Shown: positions 45,501 to 58,071, numbered from the stretch's first letter. The stretch is 64,000 bases of DNA from Plumapathes pennacea (GCA_964036295.1 OZ038471.1:3465001-3529000), one strand, 5' to 3'. Numbers and translations: made by a program. Notes: generated from the sequence alone by a model not told the origin.

Positions 45501-48500
45501 AATCTGTCAATTAATAATGTAGTTAAATGCATTTTAGATAAAGTTATGCATGATTTTACCAAATATTTATAGTTCTCACAGGAAAGTAAAGGCTGCGAGA
45601 TATGTCTTTGTTCTGGATATTTTAAAAGTGATATCTATATAATAATCAGAACATTACATGGCCGCTTTGAGATAAGAATTTTGTCTTCTCGTGTTCATAT
45701 ATCTCACTCATTTGCCTCGCTCACTCCAATCACTTAGGACGCAACAATGTCCAAAGGACGGTCGATCAAGTTGTCATGACACTTGTTTCTAATAAAGAGG
45801 ATGCCGTCAAGCACTGGAAACCTCTAGCGAGGGAACTGCAAATCTCGGATACTGTTATCAGTAACATCGCTGCTGATTATGAGGAAGACAGAGAGTGTTG
45901 TTACCAGTCTCTGCTAAAGTGGACGCAAGAAAAAGCTTCAGACGCAACAATCAGGAAACTGTTAAGAGCGCTAACTCAAGTAGGACTTGGACCAGTCGCT
46001 CTCGAGATTTGTGGCAGATTTCCAGTGTGGGAACTGCAGATGTTACATAAGGGAGAATATGTTGCTGCAGAGAAAGAGGAACCCTCGAGAGAAGCTGAAG
46101 GTAATATCAGAAGGACTACTCTTCTTTCCTCATAACAATTAAACAAAAAAATGTGTTTTGAAGTCTAACAAAACGATACCAGTTCTAAATTGCACTTAAT
46201 TTTTAATACAATTCAGAATGTTTCACCATTGTGATTGATATGCACAATAGCTGATAGCGTGCTCCTTTTCAGTTCCAGGGGCGTCAGGAGAGGCAGGGAC
46301 AGTCGTAGAGGGGGAAGCTGAAATTGGAGAAGAGGTCCAAGAAGGAGAAAGAGATGTTGAAGAGGTGGTACAACCAGCAGTAGCACAAGAGGTTGAAGAG
46401 GTGGTACAACCAGAAGTAGCACAAGAGCTTCCAGAGGTGGTACAACCAGCTGGAGAACAGGAGGTTGAAAAGGTGGTACAACCAGCCGGAGAACAACAGA
46501 TTCAAACAGGAGAGGAACAAGAGCTTGAGGAGATGGTTCATCCAGAAGGAGGACAGGAGCTTGAATCGGTGGAGGAAGTTGACGAGGAAAACTTCGAGGG
46601 TCCAAGCGATGATGAAGATAATTATGAAGAGAAAACGTAAGGCAGCAATTCCTTCCGTGCTTGTTGTAGTTGTATTAATCACCGGAGTCACGCATTAAGA
46701 TATTTCTGACTCACTCGATTACAAATTAGTGATACAACTTACAAAGCAGACGGTTGTTTTTCCCGTAAAACTCAGCATACATTCTCCTGACGTCACTTTT
46801 GCAGAGTCTCGCCCCAAGGTTCAGATTGTGTCTTCAAAAAAGCTGCCGTGCGTGTCATATTTCTTCCAAATGCTGTCACTGAAGTCAAGTCTGTAAAATG
46901 CACTGTGCTGAATCCTGATGACTGTAGACCTCCAACAGCCGAGACTGAAGTGCTGGTGAGCAATATCGTTGAACTGTCGCCTCTCGATCTGACGTTTTTC
47001 GAGGATGTGACCTTGGCCTTGTCATACAGTGCCACGAAGCTGCGTGATTATGAAGTTGTTGTCAAAGAGTTGAAGGAGAAAGAGAGCAACACGTGGGAAG
47101 AACTCCACACAGTGGACACAAAAGAAGACACTGGTAAATAATGATGTTTGTATTGTGTTATCCTTTCACTTGGTCATGTTTATCTGTCCAAAGTAAACTC
47201 ACATAGCAGCACAAGCTATCGTTGTAGAATGTGCGTTATGGATAGCTTGCATATGAGTGGTTAACCCTTTCACTCCCGACAGTGATCAGCTTCGATTTTC
47301 TCTTTCAGTTTTTCACCAGAAACATATGATACAGTAGGAAGAACTTGGCTTTTGATAGTTTGCTGAGATGAAAGCTGATTAAGCTATCAATTCTCACTGC
47401 ATCACTCATACATTTTTTAACGGTTGGGAGAATCTGCATTTTGAGCTTGGGAGTGAAAGGGTTAAATCTTTGAGTTTGATTTTACAGTTGACTGGAGCTG
47501 AAAAGTTCTTGAAATGTTGAATTTTTTCGTGCCTTTGCCATTTGATCTTTTCTTGGGTCTTGGCGTCACATCTGGAATATATGCTGAATGTAGTGACCAC
47601 TCCAAGTGTTTTACGGTTCATGTTTTAGAAATCTTCCATCTCCTGAACTGTCGAAAGAAACCTGAAGGTGTGACCACTCAAGTGAAAGCCATTGTGTACA
47701 TTTTTATAGCAGTGTTCAAGATATTGTTGGGCGAAGTTCTGCTTTCGGTCCTCAACTTTCACAATATAAAACAGAGAAGCATACAGTAACTGTGCGCGCA
47801 GACTTTTGACATTCCCAATGCCTTGTACAAGTCAGTTTGTTAGCTGCTGGTGTTAGTTTTGTCCCCTTAATATTTTGTTTACTGCACATTCAGGTGGTGC
47901 GCAATTACCGGCCGTCAAGGTCACAATACGTCACGCAGGGACCTTTGCAGCGATCTGTCGACTCGCTTCGTGCAGTTTTGACGTGTCGGCTGAAGCTGTG
48001 ATCTTTCCTCACCCCAAGTTTCCCAGCCTGAAGATTGAGATCCCAGCCGGTGCTATTCCCTCAGGAAAGCGCTTTAAAGTTCACATGAAGGTCAGTCTTG
48101 TGCTTATTTCTACGTTTCTCTTTGTATTATATTGCATTTTGCAAGATCCTTAGCTCACCCGGAAAATTACAATCTAGTTTATTCCACTCCCAGGGCTGAT
48201 CTGTCTGAAGTTTCTCTTATTTGTGACGTCATGCGGTTGCCCACGTTTCAACCTTTGACGTCACGAGATTCAAGATGGCGGCACGCGGGAAATTTCAAGA
48301 AGTTCTGTGGGGTGAAAGTTGGTCCATAAATAGCATACGGTGTACAATTTAAGGATATAATCTCAGGACTTAGAACAATTTTAATAGAAGGGTTATACTT
48401 CAACAGGTGCAAGAGATCTCAGCCGACGACGTGAACACCTCTGAAGGCCATGCTTGTCCTGCCATCCAGCTTGATGCCTCCGAGAACGTAACGTTCCTGA

Positions 48501-51500
48501 AGCCAGTCGAGCTGTCGATTCCTGTGACTTTGGGAGACAATCATACCCTTCGGATCCCCCCCTGTCGAATTAGAATTCTATTTTGTGGATCAGGAGGGGC
48601 TCTTGAGGACTGGAAAGACATAACGGACACTTTGGACGAGAAACCCACTTTGGAGGATAACGTGATTCATTTCAAAGTAAATTACTTTTCGGGGTGAGTA
48701 TTTGCGGTATTTTAACTTATAATAGCTCTCTCTCTCTCTATCGATTCCGTCGGTCTCTCGGACTATTAGTCACACCTACGACGAATGTACGAGGTACGAA
48801 AGGCCTCTGATGGAAACAGTAGAAAATGTACTTTACTCGTTGCGAACTCACACTTGTTAAACCGTTTTTGGATTTTATTCACGTGACATGATTCAGCCAA
48901 TGCCGTACGTTTGATTGGATTCACATGACACGATTCGAACATTCCTGTCTAAGAATCAGGTGTCGTATTCATTAAACGTACGCACACTATCACGAGTAAG
49001 TCCATATTAACCTAAGGAAAAGTTATTAAAATGCGTTTTTATCTTTACGCAAGCTCTTGACTGCTACTGATTTTTCACGTTCGTATGAACAGTCCAGGGC
49101 TTGTTGCAGCAATATATTGTACGCAAGCCATACGAACATCAGTTATAAACTCTCTGCCGACCTTTGTAACAACTTTTATTTGTACGAATATTCTTGGAAA
49201 AGTATTGTGAATACGGCCCCTGATTCGATGTACACACTTTATTTTTTTGTGGAGAGAATTTTGATATTGTACTCCTTAAAATGTGTAATCTGCTCCAATT
49301 CTTTCTAACAAGACTTGCTCATCAACTTGAACAATGGTTTCCTTCCTCCAGGTTCGGGGTAATGTTGGATTGGGGTAGCAAAACCATTGGTGTTCTGGAA
49401 TATGCGGCGTCCTTGTTCAAGCCAGCGCCTTTGCCGGTTCTGTTCCGTGCGTGTGAGCGAACAAGCAATCAGCGACTTGGCTCCACGTCGCAGCTGATTC
49501 TCATCTGTCTACCTGCCCACAAGCGCGACGAAAAAGAACAGTACAAGACTCTTAGTCAGGCTGACTCTGAAAAAGACTTAAGACCTCGAGATAGGTCTTA
49601 CGTGCAACTTGATAAAAAGGGAGGCTTAAAAGCTGCTCAAGACATGGAAGACTTCTGCCTTGTGTAAGAGTTTATCTGAGAGGGTTCGGGTTTGGTCAGT
49701 GCGCTACTGTTAATAGGCCATTTTCTCCAGGTTTTATGTTTTCTGTTAGAAGCAGTTCCAGCAACGTTTTGAGGGGAGATTGGATTAAGAAACACATTGG
49801 TAAATGCTGTATGGGAGAAGGGATGATACACCAACTTATTTTCAACATTATTTGAATTCAATACAGCGAGGAAGTGAGTTATATTTTGGCTATCAGTAAC
49901 ACACTGGCCTTTTGTGTTCTTAATTTTGTTCTTCTGTTATATATTTCAGCTTCAAAGAAACGAATCCTTTTGAGAAACCTCTCGACGTTCGTGTCGTTCA
50001 GTGCAGAAAGACTCGACTTTTCTTCTTTGGCGATCCAGCTAGAAAAGAAAAGCTCTGCGACTTTTCGGTTGAACTTACGCCTCCAGAATTATCGACGAAC
50101 AAGGTAGGTGGACCTTGGGGCGAGGGACACCTTTTTGTTCATATAAACACAGGGACAACTCGTGTTACGCAAACTTATCTCGTCAAAACCATAATCGCAG
50201 ATAATCGAAAATATTAGAGTACAGACATTAGTACATTAGTGAACAGTCATCCCTCGGTCCGCGGAGAATGCTGAATGCCCTGGTCTCCGAACCTTAAGGG
50301 ACAAATCTGACCCGGTTCACACAGGACAACTTTTTTCATATAAACGTATAGCTCGGGGATAGGGCGGCTCTGGAACAACGTTTGTTCTGTATAAACGTGG
50401 CCTTAACGTGACTTTCTATTGCCTGTTTCCTTTTCTCCTTTAGGCCCCGGTTGAATTTTTTGGAGTTCCGATCATTGGCAGGCTGTCTGCTGAATCACCC
50501 CACGAAATTGTGAACGCTTGTAAACTGACTCTGGAGGAGGAGCTTGTCAAAGAGGCCTCGGGATGCCTTTTGGATGAAGTACGTTTTGATGCAGAGAAAT
50601 TTTACAAATTGTTGGCGAGTTGTGAAGAAGCCATACAGGACGCTTGTTTGGTCGCTATTCTGAAAGAATTGGAATCCATGAAAGGAGCCTTGGGAGTGAA
50701 ACATATCAAGGAGGCTCTCCAAAAAGGTAACACGGTATTGTCTGTGTAACGGCATCGATAAATCATTTTTGACGGAAAAGAAACAATCTGTCAATTAATA
50801 ATGTAGTTAAATGCATTTTAGATAAAGTTATGCATGATTTTACCAAATATTTATAGTTCTCACAGGAAAGTAAAGGCTGCGAGATATGTCTTTGTTCTGG
50901 ATATTTTAAAAGTGATATCTATATAATAATCAGAACATTACATGGCCGCTTTGAGATAAGAATTTTGTCTTCTCGTGTTCATATATCTCACTCATTTGCC
51001 TCGCTCACTCCAATCACTTAGGACGCAACAATGTCCAAAGGACGGTCGATCAAGTTGTCATGACACTTGTTTCTAATAAAGAGGATGCCGTCAAGCACTG
51101 GAAACCTCTAGCGAGGGAACTGCAAATCTCGGATACTGTTATCAGTAACATCGCTGCTGATTATGAGGAAGACAGAGAGTGTTGTTACCAGTCTCTGCTA
51201 AAGTGGACGCAAGAAAAAGCTTCAGACGCAACAATCAGGAAACTGTTAAGAGCGCTAACTCAAGTAGGACTTGGACCAGTCGCTCTCGAGATTTGTGGCA
51301 GATTTCCAGTGTGGGAACTGCAGATGTTACATAAGGGAGAATATGTTGCTGCAGAGAAAGAGGAACCCTCGAGAGAAGCTGAAGGTAATATCAGAAGGAC
51401 TACTCTTCTTTCCTCATAACAATTAAACAAAAAAATGTGTTTTGAAGTCTAACAAAACGATACCAGTTCTAAATTGCACTTAATTTTTAATACAATTCAG

Positions 51501-54500
51501 AATGTTTCACCATTGTGATTGATATGCACAATAGCTGATAGCGTGCTCCTTTTCAGTTCCAGGGGCGTCAGGAGAGGCAGGGACAGTCGTAGAGGGGGAA
51601 GCTGAAATTGGAGAAGAGGTCCAAGAAGGAGAAAGAGATGTTGAAGAGGTGGTACAACCAGCAGTAGCACAAGAGGTTGAAGAGGTGGTACAACCAGAAG
51701 TAGCACAAGAGCTTCCAGAGGTGGTACAACCAGCTGGAGAACAGGAGGTTGAAAAGGTGGTACAACCAGCCGGAGAACAACAGATTCAAACAGGAGAGGA
51801 ACAAGAGCTTGAGGAGATGGTTCATCCAGAAGGAGGACAGGAGCTTGAATCGGTGGAGGAAGTTGACGAGGAAAACTTCGAGGGTCCAAGCGATGATGAA
51901 GATAATTATGAAGAGAAAACGTAAGGCAGCAATTCCTTCCGTGCTTGTTGTAGTTGTATTAATCACCGGAGTCACGCATTAAGATATTTCTGACTCACTC
52001 GATTACAAATTAGTGATACAACTTACAAAGCAGACGGTTGTTTTTCCCGTAAAACTCAGCATACATTCTCCTGACGTCACTTTTGCAGAGTCTCGCCCCA
52101 AGGTTCAGATTGTGTCTTCAAAAAAGCTGCCGTGCGTGTCATATTTCTTCCAAATGCTGTCACTGAAGTCAAGTCTGTAAAATGCACTGTGCTGAATCCT
52201 GATGACTGTAGACCTCCAACAGCCGAGACTGAAGTGCTGGTGAGCAATATCGTTGAACTGTCGCCTCTCGATCTGACGTTTTTCGAGGATGTGACCTTGG
52301 CCTTGTCATACAGTGCCACGAAGCTGCGTGATTATGAAGTTGTTGTCAAAGAGTTGAAGGAGAAAGAGAGCAACACGTGGGAAGAACTCCACACAGTGGA
52401 CACAAAAGAAGACACTGGTAAATAATGATGTTTGTATTGTGTTATCCTTTCACTTGGTCATGTTTATCTGTCCAAAGTAAACTCACATAGCAGCACAAGC
52501 TATCGTTGTAGAATGTGCGTTATGGATAGCTTGCATATGAGTGGTTAACCCTTTCACTCCCGACAGTGATCAGCTTCGATTTTCTCTTTCAGTTTTTCAC
52601 CAGAAACATATGATACAGTAGGAAGAACTTGGCTTTTGATAGTTTGCTGAGATGAAAGCTGATTAAGCTATCAATTCTCACTGCATCACTCATACATTTT
52701 TTAACGGTTGGGAGAATCTGCATTTTGAGCTTGGGAGTGAAAGGGTTAAATCTTTGAGTTTGATTTTACAGTTGACTGGAGCTGAAAAGTTCTTGAAATG
52801 TTGAATTTTTTCGTGCCTTTGCCATTTGATCTTTTCTTGGGTCTTGGCGTCACATCTGGAATATATGCTGAATGTAGTGACCACTCCAAGTGTTTTACGG
52901 TTCATGTTTTAGAAATCTTCCATCTCCTGAACTGTCGAAAGAAACCTGAAGGTGTGACCACTCAAGTGAAAGCCATTGTGTACATTTTTATAGCAGTGTT
53001 CAAGATATTGTTGGGCGAAGTTCTGCTTTCGGTCCTCAACTTTCACAATATAAAACAGAGAAGCATACAGTAACTGTGCGCGCAGACTTTTGACATTCCC
53101 AATGCCTTGTACAAGTCAGTTTGTTAGCTGCTGGTGTTAGTTTTGTCCCCTTAATATTTTGTTTACTGCACATTCAGGTGGTGCGCAATTACCGGCCGTC
53201 AAGGTCACAATACGTCACGCAGGGACCTTTGCAGCGATCTGTCGACTCGCTTCGTGCAGTTTTGACGTGTCGGCTGAAGCTGTGATCTTTCCTCACCCCA
53301 AGTTTCCCAGCCTGAAGATTGAGATCCCAGCCGGTGCTATTCCCTCAGGAAAGCGCTTTAAAGTTCACATGAAGGTCAGTCTTGTGCTTATTTCTACGTT
53401 TCTCTTTGTATTATATTGCATTTTGCAAGATCCTTAGCTCACCCGGAAAATTACAATCTAGTTTATTCCACTCCCAGGGCTGATCTGTCTGAAGTTTCTC
53501 TTATTTGTGACGTCATGCGGTTGCCCACGTTTCAACCTTTGACGTCACGAGATTCAAGATGGCGGCACGCGGGAAATTTCAAGAAGTTCTGTGGGGTGAA
53601 AGTTGGTCCATAAATAGCATACGGTGTACAATTTAAGGATATAATCTCAGGACTTAGAACAATTTTAATAGAAGGGTTATACTTCAACAGGTGCAAGAGA
53701 TCTCAGCCGACGACGTGAACACCTCTGAAGGCCATGCTTGTCCTGCCATCCAGCTTGATGCCTCCGAGAACGTAACGTTCCTGAAGCCAGTCGAGCTGTC
53801 GATTCCTGTGACTTTGGGAGACAATCATACCCTTCGGATCCCCCCCTGTCGAATTAGAATTCTATTTTGTGGATCAGGAGGGGCTCTTGAGGACTGGAAA
53901 GACATAACGGACACTTTGGACGAGAAACCCACTTTGGAGGATAACGTGATTCATTTCAAAGTAAATTACTTTTCGGGGTGAGTATTTGCGGTATTTTAAC
54001 TTATAATAGCTCTCTCTCTCTCTATCGATTCCGTCGGTCTCTCGGACTATTAGTCACACCTACGACGAATGTACGAGGTACGAAAGGCTTCTAATGGAAA
54101 CAGTAGAAAATGTACTTTACTCGTTGCGAACTCACACTTGTTAAACCGTTTTTGGATTTTATTCACGTGACATGATTCAACCAATGCCGTACGTTTGATT
54201 GGATTCACATGACACGATTCGAACATTCCTGTCTAAGAATCAGGTGTCGTATTCATTAAACGTACGCACACTATCACGAGTAAGTCCATATTAACCTAAG
54301 GAAAAGTTCGTAAAATGCGTTTTTATCTTTACGCAAGCTCTTGACTGCTACTGATTTTCCACGTTCGTATGAACATTACAGGGCTTGTTGCAGCAATATA
54401 TTGTACGCAAGCCATACGAACATCAGTTATAAACTCTCTGCCGACCTTTGTAACAACTTTTATTTGTACGAATATTCTTGGAAAAGTATTTTGAATACGG

Positions 54501-56947
54501 CCCCTGATTCGATGTACATACTTTATTTTTTTGTGGAGAGAATTTTGATACTGTACTCCTGAAAATGTGTAATCTGCTCCAATTCTTTCTAACAAGACTT
54601 GCTCATCAACTTGAACAAACGTTTCCTTCCTCCAGGTTCGGGGTAATGTTGGATTGGAGTAGCAAAACCATTGGTGTTCTGGAATATGCGGCGTCCTTGT
54701 TCAAGCCAGCGCCTTTACCGGTTCTGTTCCGTGCGTGTGAGCGAACAAGCAATCAGCGACTTGGCTCCACGTCGCAGCTGATTCTTATCTGTCTACCTGC
54801 CCACAAGCGCGACGAAAAAGAACAGTACAAGACTCTTAGTCAGGCTGACTCTGAAAAAGACTTAAGACCTCGAGATAGGTCTTACGTGCAACTTGATAAA
54901 AAGGGAGGCTTAAAAGCTGCTCAAGACATGGAAGACTTCTGCCTTGTGTAAGAGTTTATCTGAGAGGGTTCGGGTTTGGTCAGTGCGCTACTGTTAATAG
55001 GCCATTTTCTCCAGGTTTTATGTTTTCTGTTAGAAGCAGTTCCAGCAACGTTTTGAGGGGAGATTGGATTAAGAAACACATTGGTAAATGCTGTATGGGA
55101 GAAGGGATGATACACCAACTTATTTTCAACATTATTTGAATTCAATACAGCGAGGAAGTGAGTTATATTTTGGCTATCAGTAACACACTGGCCTTTTGTG
55201 TTCTTAATTTTGTTCTTCTGTTATATATTTCAGCTTCAAAGAAACGAATCCTTTTGAGAAACCTCTCGACGTTCGAGTTGTTCAGTGCAGAAAGACTCGA
55301 CTTTTCTTCTTTGGCGATCCAGCTAGAAAAGAAAAGCTCTGCGACTTTTCGGTTGAACTTACGCCTCCAGAATTATCGACGAACAAGGTAGGTGGACCTT
55401 GGGGCGAGGGACACCTTTTTGTTCATATAAACACAGGGACAACTCGTGTTACGCAAACTTATCTCGTCAAAACCATAATCGCAGATAATCGAAAATATTA
55501 GAGTACAGACATTAGTACATTAGTGAACAGTCATCCCTCGGTCCGCGGAGAATGCTGAATGCCCTGGTCTCCGAACCTTAAGGGACAAATCTGACCCGGT
55601 TCACACAGGACAACTTTTTTCATATAAACGTATAGCTCGGGGATAGGGCGGCTCTGGAACAACGTTTGTTCTGTATAAACGTGGCCTTAACGTGACTTTC
55701 TATTGCCTGTTTCCTTTTCTCCTTTAGGCCCCGGTTGAATTTTTTGGAGTTCCGATCATTGGCAGGCTGTCTGCTGAATCACCCCACGAAATTGTGAACG
55801 CTTGTAAACTGACTCTGGAGGAGGAGCTTGTCAAAGAGGCCTCGGGATGCCTTTTGGATGAAGTACGTTTTGATGCAGAGAAATTTTACAAATTGTTGGC
55901 GAGTTGTGAAGAAGCCATACAGGACGCTTGTTTGGTCGCTATTCTGAAAGAATTGGAATCCATGAAAGGAGCCTTGGGAGTGAAACATATCAAGGAGGCT
56001 CTCCAAAAAGGTAACACGGTATTGTCTGTGTAACGGCATCGATAAATCATTTTTGACGGAAAAGAAACAATCTGTCAATTGATAATGTAGTTAAATGCAT
56101 TTTAGATAAAGTTTTGCATGATTTTACCAAACACTTATAGTTCTCACAGGAAAGTAAAGGCTGCGAGATATGTCTTTGTTCTGGATATTTTAAAAGTGAT
56201 ATCTATATAATAATCAGAACATTACATGGCCGCTTTGAGATAAGAATTTTGTCTTCTCGTGTTCATATATCTCACTCATTTGCCTCGCTCACTCCAATCG
56301 CTTAGGACGCAACAATGTCCAAAGGACGGTCGATCAAGTTGTCATGACACTTGTTTCTAATAAAGAGGATGCCGTCAAACACTGGAAACTTCTAGCGAGG
56401 GAACTGCAAATCTCGGATACTGTTATCAATAACATCGCTGCTGATTATGAGGAAGACAGAGAGTGTTGTTACCAGTCTCTGCTACAGTGGACGCACGAAA
56501 AAGCTTCAGACGCAACAATCAGGAAACTGTTAAGAGCGCTAACTCAAGTAGGACTTGGACCAGTCGCTCTGGAGATTTGTGACAGATTTTCAGTGTGGGA
56601 ACTGCAGATGTTACATAAGGGAGAATATGATGCTGCAGAGAAAGAGGAACCCTCGAGAGAAGCTGAAGGTAATATCAGAAGGACTACTCTTCTTTCCTCA
56701 TAACAATTAAACAAAAAAATGTGTTTTGAAGTCTAACAAAACGATACCAGTTCTAAATTGCACTTAATTTTTAATACAATTCAGAATGTTTCACCATTGT
56801 GATTGATATGCACAATAGCTGATAGCGTGCTCCTTTTCAGTTCCAGGGGCGTCAGGAGAGGCAGAGACAGTCGTAGAGGGGGAAGCTGAAATTGGAGAAG
56901 AGGTCCAAGAAGGAAATGTTTTGGAACACGCAATTATGATCAGCTAG
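30581..56947 (+). CDS. NLR-like giant gene 1: DED-like + NB-ARC + TPR + four (acidic linker, ZU5-ZU5-UPA, Death) modules
   Basis: Exon 1 (30581-32276): a death-effector-like N-terminus (about 10-85), then NB-ARC with P-loop GESGVGKT (132-139), Walker B VLLVLFDN, RILLTAVN, GGRPLLLKI and a winged-helix end with DIHPLL. Exon 2 (33406-35024): canonical TPRs, then five EALxFYxxxW repeats. Exon 3 (35327-35387) is short. Four eight-exon modules follow (see the separate entries), and a terminal exon (56841-56947) ends in TAG. The 36 exons total 12,750 nt without a frame break, 4,249 aa. By homology this is a cytosolic signal-dependent ATPase of the APAF1/NLR type that oligomerises on activation; ZU5-UPA-Death is the PIDD/ankyrin/UNC5 output module. 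A single transcript is inferred; units might also be used by alternative splicing. Confidence 0.75.
32545..33283. mobile_element. TIR element (TACAGTGGAACCTCC) with a nested second MITE, intron 1 of NLR gene 1
   Basis: The outer ends TACAGTGGAACCTCCCTGAG and GGAGGTTCCACTGTA are inverted repeats; the inside repeats 'gcgaccacctcccgtaa' blocks. At 33026-33267 a second element interrupts it (GGGCCCGGTTTTTCGAAAG ... CTTTGAAAAACTGGGTCC), so it inserted later. Non-coding. Confidence 0.75.
36616..36820. mobile_element. MITE TTAACCCTTTCACTCCC in the ZU5 intron of unit 1
   Basis: It has intact ends ttaaccctttcactccc and gggagtgaaagggttaa. The same insertion is at the same place in units 2, 3 and 4 (about 41977-42181, 47261-47465, 52545-52749), so it predates all the unit duplications. 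Confidence 0.85.
38329..38580. mobile_element. MITE-like element in the intron before the UPA-region exons
   Basis: Ends GTGTCGTATTCATTAAACGT and 'attgtgaatacggccc' are imperfect inverted repeats; the inside has 'cgttcgtatgaac' and 'gtacgcaagccatacgaac' palindromes. It is present at the same place in each of the four units. Confidence 0.5.
40917..46100 (+). repeat. NLR gene 1, module unit 2
   Basis: Exons 40917-41352 (six VVQP repeats, the longest linker), 41521-41849, 42610-42806, 43123-43409, 44068-44379, 44666-44819, 45160-45442 and 45738-46100. Same phases and domains as unit 1. From about 42616 on it is indistinguishable by eye from unit 3. Confidence 0.8.
46273..51384 (+). repeat. NLR gene 1, module unit 3
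   Basis: Exons 46273-46636 (four VVQP repeats), 46805-47133, 47894-48090, 48407-48693, 49352-49663, 49950-50103, 50444-50726 and 51022-51384. Its first part matches unit 4 and its second part matches unit 2 without visible differences: the mark of a very recent 5,284-bp tandem duplication. Confidence 0.8.
51557..56668 (+). repeat. NLR gene 1, module unit 4
   Basis: Exons 51557-51920, 52089-52417, 53178-53374, 53691-53977, 54636-54947, 55234-55387, 55728-56010 and 56306-56668. After about 54087 it leaves unit 3 and resembles unit 1 (for example LEQTFPSS before the exon and WSSKTIG instead of WGSKTIG). The Death exon has its own changes (INNIAADY, LLQWTHEKA). Confidence 0.8.
56841..56947 (+). 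other. Chimeric terminal exon of NLR gene 1
   Basis: The first about 70 bases are the start of a fifth acidic-linker exon (VPGASGEAETVVEGEAEI). After 'gaggtccaagaagga' the sequence leaves the unit consensus and encodes a short novel end (NVLEHAIMIS) before TAG at 56945-56947, in frame with the exon phase. The array has therefore been cut here and has taken its stop codon from neighbouring DNA. Confidence 0.75.
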
Positions 56948-56988
56948 ATTGCTTAGGGTGGCATTTAGTAGTATTTACCTTGCATTGA

Positions 56989-57551
56989 TAGAGTGATTTC
57001 AATAAACCCGTGAAACAATTTTTATTAGTGAGGGTGTACTAATATCTAGTAGAGAGTATTTGTCTATATCTTTGTTTCGAAACAAAATGTCGCGATATTG
57101 GGAAATTGAATATCCGAAGTGGCCGCGATCCGACCGCTAGCAAGTGTTAATGTCCGCGTCGATACAAATATATTGAAGGCATATCTACGGAACGTCACTA
57201 AAAACATGCGAGTCGACGTCAACTCAAGGCAATTTCTTGTCCTTTCACCGACCAAATGCCAGTAGTGCATGCAGGCTCATTAGTTTTGCAAATTATGCGG
57301 AAGATGACAATTTTAGGCTCCTCTCGCACAACTCAACAAGCCAATCAAGTGCCCACATTGTTTCCTAACATTAGATGGGCAAGAGTCTAGTTTACTATGA
57401 GTTTTGTGTAGGGGTTTTTGAGAAGAATTTTCGGTGGCAAATAAACATAGTCCATTGCCGTATAGTCTGACATCTACTTGGAGTGTGTATGTGTCTCTAA
57501 TAGTCTCTAATAGTCTAGTATCTGTTTCACGGGTTTATTGAAATCACTCTA
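56989..57551. mobile_element. Non-autonomous TIR element, ~563 bp
   Basis: The left end TAGAGTGATTTCAATAAACC continues as cgtgaaaca; the right end tgtttcacgggtttattgaaatcactcta is its perfect complement over about 29 bases. No transposase frame. It starts about 42 bp after the stop of NLR gene 1, so it may provide its 3' UTR. Confidence 0.85.
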
Positions 57552-57992
57552 GTAGTAAGTTATAAGCTCGCCCAAAACCAAGTAAGCAAGCAAGTAATTA
57601 ATTAATTTGCACTCAGGCCGTAATTTTCTTTGAGTGCAAATTAATGTCACCATAAAAACCAATAATTTACGCATTTTCAAGTACTTTCTGTAGCTATTCC
57701 ACTCCTTTATCCAACAAGGGTTAGTCAAAATGAGAGAATGTTGTTCAGTTGCAATGGACGTTTTGATAGTCATATGATAAACATGTAATCGTACGAGTTA
57801 CTCGCGAAATTATTGATTTACACTACTTGTGATGTTTGAAAATTGTGTCAAATTGCACTCGCTTTACTGTGTGTGTAATTTTGGGTAAAAAGAGCATCAG
57901 TATAAATTTTAGTTTTTCTGACGGAATTATTGTAATTGTTGAATTACGCTGGTGAAGGTACGTAAAAATACTTATAAAAAGATTAAGGGTAT

Positions 57993-58071
57993 TCCCGAGC
58001 GGAATTCCAGGTCACCGACTGAGAAGAAGCCGAGTAACAGGAAGGTGTTAAACCCTTTCTGAATTCGTCTG
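57993..58071 (-). pseudogene. 79-bp copy of the receptor's C-type lectin exon
   Basis: This stretch is identical to 24969-25047, the start of the lectin domain exon (residues around CTDEFRKGL to REE), in the same orientation. The match stops sharply on both sides, and nothing else of the exon is nearby. Confidence 0.85.
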
